From the NCBI GenBank assembly GCA_013368325.1, contig JAACJK010000059.1, positions 124,001 to 188,000 of the forward strand: DNA of 64,000 bases. Reading direction: 5' to 3'. The notes under the pieces were generated by a model. The model saw nothing but the letters and a program-made list of their open reading frames with translations. It was not told the origin of the DNA and did not search any database. Within the stretch, counting starts at the first letter, position 1, and every line of letters starts with the position of its first letter. The stretch is from Ephemerocybe angulata. Lineage: Eukaryota; Basidiomycota; Agaricomycetes; Agaricales; Psathyrellaceae. This document shows positions 11,522 to 23,582 of the stretch, one piece after another. The position numbers were made by a program, and so were the translations under genes.

Positions 11522-12370
11522 ATGGCTCCCTGCCACCCACTACGCCATCGGAACACCGCTTTCAGGAGCACTGTGTCCATGTTCTGGGGCTGGGGTGAGT
11601 CGCCGCTGCATCGTTCTTTTCAATGACACTAATCTCCTGCCCTACAGCGCAAACTGACCCTGCGGGGATTCACGCATCCTCAGCTCCAGGACATGGACGC
11701 TGGGCCCGTCGACGCCCTTCGAACACTCGGACTCACCTCGTAATCGACGCCAAACCGAACGCCAATCTGGACGCTTTCCGCCTTCAGGAACACCGCGTCC
11801 ATGTTCTGGGGCTGGGGTGAGTCGCCGCTGCATCGCTCTTTTCAATGACACTAATCTCCCGCCCCACAGCGCAAACTGACCCTGCGGGGATTCACGCATC
11901 CTCAGCTCCAGGACATGGACGCTGGGCCCGTCGACGCCCTACAAACACTCGGACTCACCTCGTAATCGACGCCAAACCGAACGCCAATCCGGACGCTTTC
12001 CGCCTTCAGGAACACCGCGTCCATGTTCTGGGGCTGGGGTGAGTTCTCGCTGCATCTCTCGTATCAACAACGCTGATCTCCCGCCCCACAGCGCAAACTG
12101 ACCCTGCGGGGATTCACGCATCCTCAGCTCCAATACATGGACGCTGGACCCGTCCTTTATCCTGACGCCCTACAGCGTGAATTTCAACACATTTGAACGC
12201 CAATCCGAACGCTTTCAGGAACACCAGGTCCATGTTCTGGGGCTGGGGTGAGTCGTCGCTGCATCTCCCGTTTTCAACGACACTAATCTCCTGCATCCAC
12301 AGCGCAAACTGACCTTACGAGGATTCACGCATCCTCAGCTCCAGGACATGGACGCCCTCGGCGGCCTAAC
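11522..12370 (+). repeat. Tandem exon-intron repeat array (units of 222, 222 and 209 bp)
   Basis: The anchor ATGTTCTGGGGCTGGG recurs at 11579, 11801, 12023 and 12232. After each anchor comes GTGAGTCG, an ACTAAT-type branch site in three copies (CTGAT in the third) and an ACAG acceptor, making introns 11595-11647, 11817-11869, 12039-12091 and 12248-12302 (53-55 nt). The next exon always starts CGCAAACTGACC. Whole inner exons are 11648-11816, 11870-12038 (169 nt each) and 12092-12247 (156 nt). Because 169 is not a multiple of three, a spliced message changes frame in each unit. From the ATG at 11522 the reading frame closes at the start of the third exon, after about 80 residues. Further intron-like joints follow at 12390-12440 and 12470-12510. 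The locus may be a spliced noncoding RNA or a short-peptide gene. No family is recognised. Confidence 0.8.
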
Positions 12371-12540
12371 ACGCCCTGGCATCCCGGTATGGGCTCTCAT
12401 CTTCCCTTTTCTTGGATGCACTGGTGTTGACCTTTCTAGCAACTCTGTAGTTGGCGAATGAAAAGGTACGTTGAGCATGCAATCAGCTTTCATTGCTGAC
12501 GCAGTCCTCTGGACAGACATGCCTAGTTCGAACTGAACTC

Positions 12541-13160
12541 TCGCCGCAAGCAGTCAATCCACAGTTCCCCGTAACGCCATCGTGTTTACGTAGAATGTGA
12601 GCCCAATTCCTGTCCCCGGGTCCTCCCAGCTTCTGACTTTTTCGACAGATATTTTTCTTTTACCATCTCTTTTTCTTTTTCCTCTGTATCTCTACCATAA
12701 TATGTCAAACAACCGTCTACTACCATACAGGCCTCAATAAAGCGATCATACATCATTTCAACCGTGAGATCTTGAGCTTGAGACGAATGAATTTGCCTAC
12801 GCCTCCTCATTTGACGCCCAGGTGTCCCTCCGCCCTTCCGCGCCCTTGATCGGCATGTTCTGTGCGCCGAGCCCGAGTTCGTCCTTCATGCACACATGGG
12901 TTCGATGCACAGTGGAGTGGAACTTGAGTTGGGGAACGTAGCCTGCTGGGGCGACTTAAAGCGCAATGGCGCGCCATAGTAATGCCCGACCGCCCGTTCC
13001 AAAGCCAGACAAGAACAGGTGCAGGCTCCGTGCGTACTCTTCCCAGCGTCAGTCTGCCACGACTCGGACTTGCACTGGCTTTTGAACGACAGGCACAGGG
13101 AGGCACAGCTCTTGACTGTTTCCACAGCACTCTCGATCGGACCCGAACCACACCTGCGCG
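12541..13160. other. Gene-free stretch before the vWA gene
   Basis: A pyrimidine-rich (T/C) run at about 12630-12690 lies just 3' of the repeat transcript unit and could mark its 3' end. Otherwise nothing was recognised. Open frames 12807-13182 (minus) look like shadows without motifs. Confidence 0.45.
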
Positions 13161-13166
13161 TATAAA
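13161..13166 (+). promoter_or_regulatory. TATA box of the vWA gene
   Basis: TATAAA lies 43 bp upstream of the ATG at 13204 and on the same strand. Given the spacing, the 5' leader would be very short. Confidence 0.5.
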
Positions 13167-13203
13167 GTTCACGAAAAATCATGTCAATCTCAAGCCGACC
13201 ACC

Positions 13204-14843
13204 ATGTCTTCCCCCAGCAATACCTCCATCACTGAGCCAGTTGTAGAACAGAGCCAGCCAGGGCCAGCTGACGGACCGAAATACGATTCAAGCAAACCTC
13301 TGTACGGATTTTCGCTCTTGATTGGGGTTCGGCGGCTCATATACCTCTTCTCAGGGACATTCTTTTTCTGCAGGACGCTACGGGGAGTCAGGGCCCTTAC
13401 ATCGACTCAGCGCGCTCTGCGATTCAGACCATTTGCACGAAGATTTCTGCATCTGCCTCGCTTTCTCAAGGAGCTCTGCGCTTTGGTCTCATTGCCTTCC
13501 GGGATCATCCTCCGCAGGACTCGACATTCGTGACGAAGAACTTTGGATTTACTTCCGATGTTGAGAAGATGACGAAGAACCTGGCTGGGCTGCAGGCCTC
13601 AGGAGGAGGGGATGGGCCTGAGGCAAGCACTGCCGCCCTCGCTGATGCACTGAATATGGAATGGGACGAGGACGCGGTCAAGATTGTTGTTCTTATTACC
13701 GACGCTGCGCCGCACGGCATCGGAGAACCTGGAGATGGGTTTCCGAATGGGTCGCCGGATCGTGAGTGCTTATGTTCAGTCTCTCTCGATACCATTCAGC
13801 TGACCCGGATTGCTTCGTCTCCAGAAAATGACCCTCTTGAGATTGTGAGGCAGATGGCAGAGCGTGGTATCACGCTCTACGTGGTCGCTTGTGAGCCGTC
13901 TCTCAGCACCCAGTATTTGGTACAGCCTAATCTCTCCCTTCGATTTTGAGTTATTTTTGAACATAACTCCTCCAGCACGCCGTAGATTTCTATCGTGCTC
14001 TTTGTCGCATCACGTCAGGGCGAATGGTGCCCCTACTCAATGCAGCCCAGCTTGGCGACTACATCGTCGGATCTGCGGTAGAGACCGTAGAAACGGAGAA
14101 ACTCATCAACGAGTTCCAGAATACAATTCTCGACGATATTTATGGACAAGGCAAGCCCATCGAAGAAGTCATGCAGCAGATACAAGCTCAGATGGCTGAG
14201 CGCAAGACGGAAATCAAGACTTTGAACGTCGAGGAAGTGTACGAGGCAAGTGCTGAGGCGGACTCGAATGTCGGTGTGTGGGCCCAAGCAACGAGCTTGG
14301 GAAGCGCCAGGGGGAGGACAACGGCAGTGAGTATGCTGTGTATATCCCACGTCATCTGTGAGGATGATAGCTGACTCTTACATCCACAACAAGCTTAGCG
14401 CGCCGAGACTGAAGGCAGAATACGCTCCTGCTCCCAGTGCCTCGCTGGGTTGGGCAAGTTTGAGCAGTGCCAGTCCTTCTGGTGGCCGCTCTCCGCGCTC
14501 AAGGCCCGCGTCTAGCGTGCCCGCACCACTCGCTGCCCCCTCTGTGCCTGGCGGCATGATGGCGAGGGAGAGAAGCGCCCTAATGACCGAAACTTCGTCC
14601 TATCATGCTTCTGCACCTGCTTTTCCGCGGGCGCAAGCGCCACAGCAGGCAGCCCCGGCTGTCTCGCTTGCTTCGCAGGCAATCGACGAGTCGCAGACAA
14701 AGAGGATTATCATGCAAACTTTGATGAGGAACGCAAAGGTGGGGCCTGGGGGTGTCCTGACGCCGACTGGTGAATACAGTGGTGCGAAGGGGGTCAAAAT
14801 CTTGGAAGGAGTGCCTCTGGCGAGAGAGGAGGATAAAGACTGA
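13204..14843 (+). CDS. von Willebrand factor A-domain protein
   Basis: Exons: 13204-13301, 13355-13761, 13825-13919, 13976-14326 and 14394-14843, giving 466 aa. After a polar 33-residue leader the vWA domain starts with [18 protein letters not shown]; the D-x-T-G-S is a metal-ion-dependent adhesion site of the type seen in Dictyostelium VwkA-related proteins. It continues with [12 protein letters not shown], then [17 protein letters not shown] (the later MIDAS aspartate) and [10 protein letters not shown]. The domain ends near residue 240. A helical segment follows ([16 protein letters not shown]), then a long Ser/Pro/Ala-rich tail that ends with [18 protein letters not shown]. There is no alpha-kinase domain, transmembrane segment or signal peptide, so a cytosolic metal-dependent protein-binding role is the safest inference. 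Confidence 0.85.
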
Positions 14844-15114
14844 ACATATGTTATGACTTGATCCATTGAATACCAGCCCATTACTGATGTACTGTTTAGC
14901 TTAAGGGTTAAAGTATACATACTTCGAGTGAATGGTGGAAGAGTGGGAGCCGTGTCGTACCATGCATGGCAATTCCACAGCAGTCCCATCATCAGATTAT
15001 GTCCTTGAAATTGGATGGTTCTTGAGATTACGGATAATAGCTGTCTTCGACGCTCCATGTGTAAACAACCCGAAGTAAAGGCTGAAAGATCCGAGTCACG
15101 CTAAAGCATTGTTA

Positions 15115-17128
15115 CTACACCATGCCACCCCCACCCCCATTCTGCTGGCCCAAGTTCCACCTCCAGACATCTTCACCACTCGCAGCCCACAGACAAGACT
15201 TCTTCCCAACGGATTTCGTATCGTCCGAGCTAACTCGTAGCACAGGCACAGGCTCATTGAACGTCGACAGGAAAGGATTAAAATGTGCCCAGGGGCTGGA
15301 CACTGTCGAGGCCGAGGCCGGCGTTGAGGTCGCTCCAGGGTTTGACGAGCTGCTACGTGCCATAGGTGCGAAGTTCGCCAGTGCGTCTGACAGAAACGTT
15401 GAGGTGGCTGGTGATGTTGAGCTGAATGTCGAAGAAAGAGGTGTATGGGGTACAATGGGTTCGCCAGAACTGATTGACCAGCCGCGGATACGGCAGTCCT
15501 GGCCCGCGGCATAGAGGAAGTTGTTGCCGTGGTCTACCGCCAGGCCCTGGAAGGAAGGATGTTTGAGGCAGCAGTGGAGGCCAAATGAAGTGCGGCTTAC
15601 CAGTTCTCGCGTATGGTTGTTTACGTGCCCATTGTATATTACGACGGGTTGTGACCCTCGCCTCTCGTTCGACTTGCTGGTCACGAATCGTAGGTCAAAC
15701 GTTTTCAGCTGCGTTTGATATAGATCAGAATACGCCCAGTCGTTCTCATAATTGGTAAACTCACATCTCCATTCATCTGGCTAACGAGAAGCCCGTTTTC
15801 CATGATCCTGGTCGACGAATACGGGTCACCCCAGTGCGCAGGGTCATCGTTCGCACCGCCAAGGAGTGTCAGGTTGAGCACTGACGACCTTTGGTTTTTT
15901 CTGAACCGACCGTCGAGCAGGAGGTCTCCGTGTTTGAAGCCAACACGCTTGTCGAACCGATGGATAGAGCCGTTACGTGCTCCAGTGTATATCAAATGCT
16001 GAAAGACGTTCAGCAGCCATCATGACAGCAGTAAGGCGAAGACAAACCTCATCTTGTACAACTGTGAAGACGTCGCTGTGTGTATTCAGTTGTTCCGGAG
16101 ACCGTGACTGGTCGATGTCGGGAATGTAGATGGCGCGGAAACTCGCGCCAAATACTGCTGAACGGTTTCGGAGGTGGGAGGCCCATAGGTCCCGTGCTCC
16201 GGGGAGAGTCACTATGAACATTCGACTAGAAAACGGTCGGCATGTAGGGAAAGGTAAATCCAAAGTGCACGTACTCTAGAGATTTGATGTCGGATGAAGC
16301 GAATCTCGCAGAAGCGCCAGCGCCAGTAGCACTGTAATCGGGTTCATTTTCAGAGATCTCCGGCTAGATGATTAAAGACATACATCCATCTAGAGCCCCA
16401 CATACTGATAGAGGAAACGAAGCCGCTAGGTTGGAGATTGAGTTCTGCTGACCACGGCAGCCAATTAGTCTCCACGTCGAAGTCAGAGTCGAGGCGAGAG
16501 GGCTCTTCGGTGTCGTGGTCCCTGTAAGAGGCCTTACAGCGGAAAAGCCACCCCCTCTGGTCCCCTAAGAGATGCCATCTCCCAGAATCATTCGGGTCCG
16601 ACGAGTCAGAGCCGTACGTCTAAAGGTGGACTTTGTTCACCCAGGATCACCTCCGAGCTTGGGAAGGGACGCACGCAGAAAGTGGTGATCTTTCCAAATG
16701 TCGGGGCGTGGTTGTAAGTGAGCCGGGATGTAGCACCAGTATAAAATGCCTGTATTTCTCTAGGCGTTTGGTGTGAGCGCAGCTCAGCACTCGATGTCGA
16801 CATGCCGGTACCTCGCAATGCGTTCTCTCTTCGACCAGTCCCATATCGGCTGGGTTAGTGCAGACTGAGTCGAGGACCATGGGTGGGATTTTCGTTTGGC
16901 ATGGGCAATGGTAGTTTTAGAGGAGCTCGAAGGATCCAAGGCATCATCACCGTCTACTTCCATACGTTGGACTGTCGGCGGCTTTGAGTTTCCTGCCTTC
17001 CGTTTCTTGCTCGGATTGCCATCGTCCGTTGGTTGAGTTTGGATAGGTGCTCCTAGTGGTCGCGCTGATAATGGAAAGTATCTGTTACGTTCGGCATCCC
17101 AGTAGAAGCCAGGCAGATCCCTCGGCAT
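15115..17128 (-). CDS. DCAF4/WDR21-like WD40 protein
   Basis: Eight exons (minus strand): 16812-17128, 16641-16759, 16384-16564, 16275-16331, 16048-16225, 15765-15998, 15601-15708 and 15115-15546, giving 541 aa. The N-terminus MPRDLPGFYWDAERNRYFPL matches the LPGFYxDxExxRYFPL opening of DDB1-CUL4-associated factor 4. A basic, acidic-patched linker follows, then beta-propeller blades: YTGARNGSIHRFD, FVTSKSNERRG, NNFLYAAGQDCRIRGWSI and a last blade CLWAASGEDVWRWNLG. A Ser/Thr-rich loop (about 430-480) interrupts the final blades. DCAF4 proteins are substrate receptors of CRL4 ubiquitin ligases; by analogy this would act in the nucleus or cytosol. It starts 755 bp from GDB1 in divergent orientation. 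The family rests mainly on the N-terminal block. Confidence 0.75.
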
Positions 17129-17882
17129 GGTGGACGTATAAAAGGAGTGTTGCTTGGACTTGCGCGTTTCGGTAAGTTGGTAAGCAAGAGATCACGCTTT
17201 GTCGTGTTGTTTGGTTAGGCTTGGCCCGAATCCTTGACGCGTCCTTTTCTTTCTCTCCTTCATTCCTTCCGTTCCATGTGTTATCGCTGAAGGACAACGA
17301 ATGCTTTCACATAATTGCAGGGTCTCCGTAACACCTTCTCGCTCCGTCCTCTAACGCCCTGGAAGAAAATCTGGCCATGTGCTCGAAGGTTTCGAACGTG
17401 GTGTTGAAACGTGGCAATATACTCCTGCTGGGCCCATGGGCCCATACAATGTAAGTTCGAGGCAGTTAAAGGCTACATATTTGCTGAGAGCTCCCTTTAG
17501 CACCCTCAAATCGAGGATTTTTCAAATTCGGTATTTAGGCGCCCTGCCCGAAGGACCGCCAGCGGACAGCCCAAAGGGGAAGCGGCGGGAAAGGGAACTC
17601 TGACATCACCAGTGATGATGGTGACCTAGTCCTCTTCACAATTGATTTGAAAGGAGGAGTATAAGATTTCATTGTTAGAAGTCTCCTTTCGATTTCCGAG
17701 CCCATCGATAACCCGTCTCCCACCGAGTGTAACAAGAGTGGTCGAACAAGAAGCGACGCCTGAGTCCGAATCTCTCCCGGAATCACTGATACTCCTTTTT
17801 CTGGAGTCCTTCTCGGCGACCACGCTCTGGACGCCCTCGACACCTATCTGCTTGCCATCTATCGTCCATCTACTCATCCAAC
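17129..17882. promoter_or_regulatory. Divergent intergenic region, DCAF4-like / GDB1
   Basis: 755 bp between two start codons facing away from each other. A TATAAAAG sequence at about 17139 is oriented rightward, but over 700 bp from the GDB1 start. CT-rich stretches at 17215-17275 and 17720-17870 could mark start regions for the two genes. Confidence 0.45.
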
Positions 17883-20800
17883 ATGGCCAGCATAAAGAAC
17901 GGAAACAAGAAACCGGGCAGCATCAATGTCAAGAATCTTAAAGGCAACTCTAGCAACTCATCATCGCGTTCATCGACTCCAGCACCCCTGACGCCCAAAA
18001 CGCCGGCCGAGGAGGGATTAGATTTCTTCGGAGGCGCAGTAAAGGCTGGAGAGGAGCCAATTCGCGTCTATGAGCTCAGGCTGGGTGCAGATGGAGGCCC
18101 AAGTAAAGATCTTGAGGTATGGCCCAGTACGCGTCTCCTCGTCGCGATGCTCACCTCCTATGTGTTCCTAGTACGTTCGACTACCCCCAGCATACACACC
18201 CTACATTCTCCGAGTATCGATTGAAGCCGGCACACCTGCCTCTAAGAATGGCGTATTCAAGACTAATTTCCCTCTTGATGGGAAGACATTTGCCAGAGAA
18301 CGCCTCTCGGAACGGACGTGCGTCTTCCTTTCTTCTTCCCATACGCTTATCGCTGAATGCATCCCGTAGGCTTCCGCAAGACTTCTCGAAGCCCATCCAA
18401 ATCGATCTCCCCATCGCCCAGGCAGGCGCTTACAAGTATTGGATCGAGTATGAGGAAGGCTCTGGCGTTCGAACGAAAGGCCACACCGGGTACTTCAACA
18501 TCGACCCCGTGTTGAAGCTCAAAGCCCGCTCCCCCATCCTCGACTCCGAGTCTCTTGCGGTTCTACCCCCGGGTAAAGGCGCCGTCGTACAGGACAACTA
18601 CGTGGATCTTCCCCTCGATGGGCTCTCTATCTTGACGGTAGTGAGCAAATGGATGGGTCCGCTCGACGAATGGAAGGCCCACTTCGCGGAGGCGAAAGAG
18701 AGGGGATACACGATGCTACACTATCCGCCACTACAGGAGCGTGGCGAGAGCGACAGCCCTTACTCCATTCGCAGTCAAGTCAAGTACGACCCTGCGTTGT
18801 TCGTCGGTGGCAAGTTAGATGCGGAGAGTTCTGGCAGGCACAAAGTTGAGGAAGTGCTGAAGCTGGCTAAGGAGGAGTATGGCCTCTTGAGTCTCACTGA
18901 TGTCGTGCTCAACCACACTGCGAATGACTCTCCGTGGTTGGTAGAGCATCCTGAAGCAGGTACGCATTTCCCTGTTCTCTAAGATTGCCATTCTTTATCG
19001 AACGTACTATAGGCTTTAGTCCGGCGAACACACCCCACCTCACCCCAGCACTCGAGCTCGATACCGCTATCCTAGATTTCTCTGCCTCCCTGGAGTCCAA
19101 GGATCTCCCTACCCTCTTGGAATCAGAAGACGACCTGACTATCGTCATGGACGCGTTTGAAAAGACCGTTCGAGAACTGAACCTCTGGCAATACTACATC
19201 ATCGATGTCGCCCGCGAAAAGGACTCCATCAAGGCGGTCCTGAAGTCGGGCAATGTCAAGACTTGGAGTGGGCAAAACATCGTGAACAAGTCGGTTGAGG
19301 AACTCGCGTCGATCGTTCGCCAGGAAGAGGGCTTGATCATAGGATACAAGCGATACGCTTCGAGGTTTGGCGTCAAGGTCGATGCTGCGGCCGCTGCAGG
19401 CATTGTCCGCGCCGCCTTTACAACCCTGAGTGATCCCAATGCCCTGGCTGAAGCCTGGGGTCGAGTCGTCGATGTCTTGAACGTTCCGCTCTATGAGGAA
19501 TGGGAGGACGACACGAGAACCGCGATCGAGCATGTGAAGAACAGGATCAAGTACACCAGGTTGGACCAACATGGTCCGAAAATGGGGGAGATCTCTAAAT
19601 CGTACGTCGTCTGGTGAACTACTTACGCAAGTAATAACCAACCGCGTTCCACAGGAGCCCCCTCGTTGAGCCTTACTTCACTCGCCTTGCACCGACCGCA
19701 GAAGCCGACCCTCTTCTGTATTCGGTCGCTAACAACGGCTGGATCTGGGCTGCCGACCCATTACAGAACTTCGCCCTGCTCCCTAGCAAAGCCTACCTTC
19801 GCAGAGAGGTAATTGTCTGGGGCGATTGTGTCAAGCTGCGTTATGGCAAGAAGCCCGAGGACAATCCTTGGCTCTGGCAGTACATGACATCCTACGTCGA
19901 ATCCCTCGCGCACACCTTCGATGGATTCCGTATCGATAACTGCCACAGCACCCCGCTGGAGGTGGGAACACACATGCTGGACGCTGCCCGAGTCATCCGC
20001 CCCGACCTCTACATCTGCGCCGAACTCTTCACCGGAGACGAGAACATGGATACTGTGTTCGTGCGCGAGTTGGGTATCAACAGCCTGATTCGGGAGAGCT
20101 TCAATGGGTGGGATCCCAAGGAGTACTCAAGGCTTCTGTACAGGCATGGTCTGGGCAAGCCCATTGGGTCCATGGACGGCGCGTGTATGGTGTCGAAGGA
20201 GGAGATCCAGAGTCCGACTGGGAAAGGGCCCGTCAGGCAGGCCGTCGTCATACCTGTCAATGGGTCCCTCCCCCATGCACTCTTGTACGACTTGACTCAT
20301 GACAACGAGAGTGCGCTGGACAAGAGGAGTGCGGAGGATACCTTGAGCACGGGCGCTCTTGTGGCGTTCAGCTTCTGCGCCACTGGCAGTGTGAAGGGCT
20401 TCGACGATATCTACCCCAAGTTGTTGAATCTCGTTCATGAGAAGAGGAAGTATGAGCTCAGTGGGCTGGATGGGGAGACCTGCGGTATCGCTAAGGTAAA
20501 GAGGGTGCTGAACGAACTGCATCTGGAGATGGTGCTTGGAGGATTTGAGGAGGGACATGTGCACCAGGAGAATGACGTGAGTTGCTTCAATATCCTCGTC
20601 CTTCTAGTTAAAATTGACCTTCCATCCATACAGTACATCATCCTGCACCGCGTTCAACCCAAGTCGCTGAAAGGATACCTAGTCGTCGCGCACACTGCAT
20701 TCCAAAAGGGATCCAAGGATCGTGGACACATCACTCCCATTCAACTTCGCAAGACCCATGCGAAATATATCCTGGGAGCAAGCATCGAGATACCCTCATA

Positions 20801-23246
20801 TGAGATACCCAAAGACGAAACATTCCTCAGAGGCCTTGCCTCAAAACTCGTCGACATTCCTCCCGTCAACATTCAGCGCAAGTCGGATGATGCAGGCGCG
20901 TTCTCCGAGATCGTCGTGCCAGACTACTTCCCACCCGGGAGTATCATGGTCTTTGAAACTCAGATCGAGGACTTCGATGCGGATCTGGAGGACTTCTGCA
21001 AGAACGGCGCCTACGAAGCTATGAAGGATCTTAGCCTCGTTGACCTTAACGTCGTGCTTCACCGTGCCGATGTGGAGGAGCGAGACGCGACCGCGAATGT
21101 GTATGGGGCGTACGATGTGCCAGGTTCGGGCAAGTTGGTGTATTGTGGACTTGAGGGATGGATGCACCCGCTCAGGCACGTCATGCGGTATAATGACTTG
21201 GGCCATCCACTTTGTGCGCATCTGAGAGAAGGAAGCTGGGCCCTTGATTATGTACACCAGAGGTTAAGCTCGTGAGTAGTCCCTCTGATTTAGTCCCATG
21301 AGCAGTACTGACACAGATATAATAGACAAGTCGAGACCTTCCCTAAGCTTGCCAAGCCCGCTGATTGGTTAAAGGAACGATGCGAGCGAGTGAAGAAGAG
21401 TGTGCCGAACTTCATGCGGCCGAAGTACTTTGCTTTGATCATTTCTGAAGCGTACAAGGCTGCCCGCCAGGCTGTTGTTGAGCAGTGCTCCGACTTCGTT
21501 GTCTCCGGTCACTCTTTCATCCAGGATCTTGCGCTCACTGCGGTGCAGATGCACGGTCTCGTCAAATCTGCCTCCCTCGACCCTGAAGTCGTTACTCCTT
21601 CCTTGGCTGCAGGTTTACCCCATTTCACCACTGGCTGGGCGAGGTGCTGGGGCCGTGATGTTTTCATTTCTCTGAGGGGCTTGTTCTTGACTACTGGCAA
21701 CTACGAAGACGCAAAGAAGCACATCCTGGCATTCTCGACCACGCTCAAACACGGCTTGATTCCGAATCTGCTCGACTCGGTGCGCGCGCCTAGGTTAGTG
21801 GGGGATCTGGTGTTCAAGGGTCTTTTGTTCTGGGTGCTGACGATGTGACCCGCTCCTGTGTTATTTAGGTACAACTCGCGCGACTCGCCCTGGTGGATGC
21901 TGCAGAATATCCAGGATTATGTCAACAGTGCACCCGATGGGATTTCGATTTTAAATGAGACTATCAAGAGGAGGTTCCCGAAGGACGACACGTGGGTGCC
22001 GTGGAATGACCCCCGCGCGTATTCTGAGACCAGTACGATCGCGGAGATCATTCAGGAGGTCCTGCAGAGACATGCGGAGGGGATCAAGTTTAGGGAGTAC
22101 AACGCGGGGCCGAACTTGGATATGCAGATGAAGCCAGAGGGCTTTGATATCGAGATCACTACGGACTGGGAGACGGGTTTCACGCTCGGAGGGAGCAAGA
22201 CGAATTGTGGGACTTGGATGGATAAGATGGGGGAGAGTACGAAAGCGGGGACGAAAGGTGTGCCCGGTACGCCTAGGGATGGTGCCCCAGTGGAGATTAT
22301 CGGACTGCTCAAGAGCACGTTGAGGTGGGTGGATGAGTTGGTGCAGAAGGGTAAATTCCCTTTCCAGGGGGTCCAGGCCAAGAGTGCGTTTGTCGTTTCT
22401 TTCAAGCTTCAAATTGTGCTCAATCTGTCTTCGTGTTCTAGTTGGCGGACAGGAACGCCTTGTTACTTACAAAGAGTGGTCTGATCTCATTCAAGCCAAC
22501 TTTGAGAAATGCTTCTACGTTCCTCTTGGTGAGTGCTTTAGAGAAATAGGCATAGGTGTATCTAAACCTAATCCGTTTCAGACGCTTCCGAGGATGCAAA
22601 GTACAAGCTCGACCCAAAGCTCGTCAACCGTCGCGGCACCTACAAGGACGTCTACGGCTCAGGAAGTGACCACCAATGGGCGGACTACCAGTTCCGCTGC
22701 AACTTCCCGATCGCAATGACCGTTGCTCCAGAATTGTTTGTTCCGGAACATGCACTGGGAGCGCTGAAACTCGCAGACAAGGTCCTTCGTGCGCCATTGG
22801 GTATGAGGACCCTGGACCCCATCGACATGCAGTACCGACCGAACTACGACAACTCTAACGACTCCGACGATGCGAGCATCGCGAAGGGGTTGAACTACCA
22901 CAACGGACCTGAGTGGGGCTGGCCTCTCGGATACTTCTTGCGAGCGTATCTGCACTTTGATTTGCTCGCTGGACAAGGGAAGACGGTAAGCATCCTGCAC
23001 ACATACACCTTGGAAGACTTGAGACTGATTTGATGGGACCAGAACCCTCAGGAAACGCTGCACCACTTGCACACCGTCCTGCTTACATCGCGCCGATACA
23101 TCCAGAATGATCCTTGGAGGGGTCTTCCGGAATTGACGAATGAGAATGGGGGATACTGCAATGACTCGTGCAGAACGCAGGCATGGAGTGGAAGCACGCT
23201 TTTGGACTTCTTGGAGGACGTGCATCAACTACAGGCGCGGAAATAA
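17883..23246 (+). CDS. GDB1: Glycogen debranching enzyme (4-alpha-glucanotransferase / amylo-1,6-glucosidase)
   Basis: Eleven exons: 17883-18116, 18172-18317, 18370-18959, 19013-19601, 19655-20576, 20634-21271, 21326-21793, 21869-22383, 22442-22528, 22582-22985 and 23043-23246, giving 1520 aa, close to other eukaryotic enzymes (about 1530). It removes glycogen branches in two steps: transfer of the outer maltosyl units, then hydrolysis of the alpha-1,6 stub. The glucanotransferase half has [16 protein letters not shown] (about residue 350), [17 protein letters not shown] with its aspartate (about 530), and [10 protein letters not shown] with its glutamate (about 562). The C-terminal glucosidase half has [28 protein letters not shown], and late [17 protein letters not shown] Ser/Thr-rich extension of about 50 residues precedes the catalytic part. 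No sign of damage. Confidence 0.97.
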
Positions 23247-23582
23247 GTAGGAGATACCTAGCTTTGATTTGTTCGTGATATGGGCGTGTTTGTTATTTCG
23301 TTACTTTGAGAATGTTCGTACTACTTAGAGGCCTTCGGCCAACCAATCTTATTGATTCTGCTCTTGACCTCAGACTCGGCCTCGGGTGGTGGTTCTGTTT
23401 GGCGATGTTAGTTCATTTTGCTTTGTTTAATTAGTCATTTAGACGCGTCGCGCGTCCCTCCTCCTGTCCTTTCATACAGCAATCGCACCTGTGGGTCATC
23501 GCCAGTCCTCTTCATTGCCAGTCACTTAGTGCGAGTCGAACCAGCCACCATTGTATCGGCATAACCATCGCATATATTCACC
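23247..23582. other. Spacer between GDB1 and the gag-like gene
   Basis: 336 bp with the GDB1 3' UTR. No direct terminal repeat, primer-binding site or polypurine tract was recognised that would suggest an LTR element. Confidence 0.45.

Noticed and set aside
11642..11899. Minus-strand frame running through the 222-bp repeats
   Set aside because: It is open only because 222 is a multiple of three; the splice signals and TATA box are all on the plus strand.
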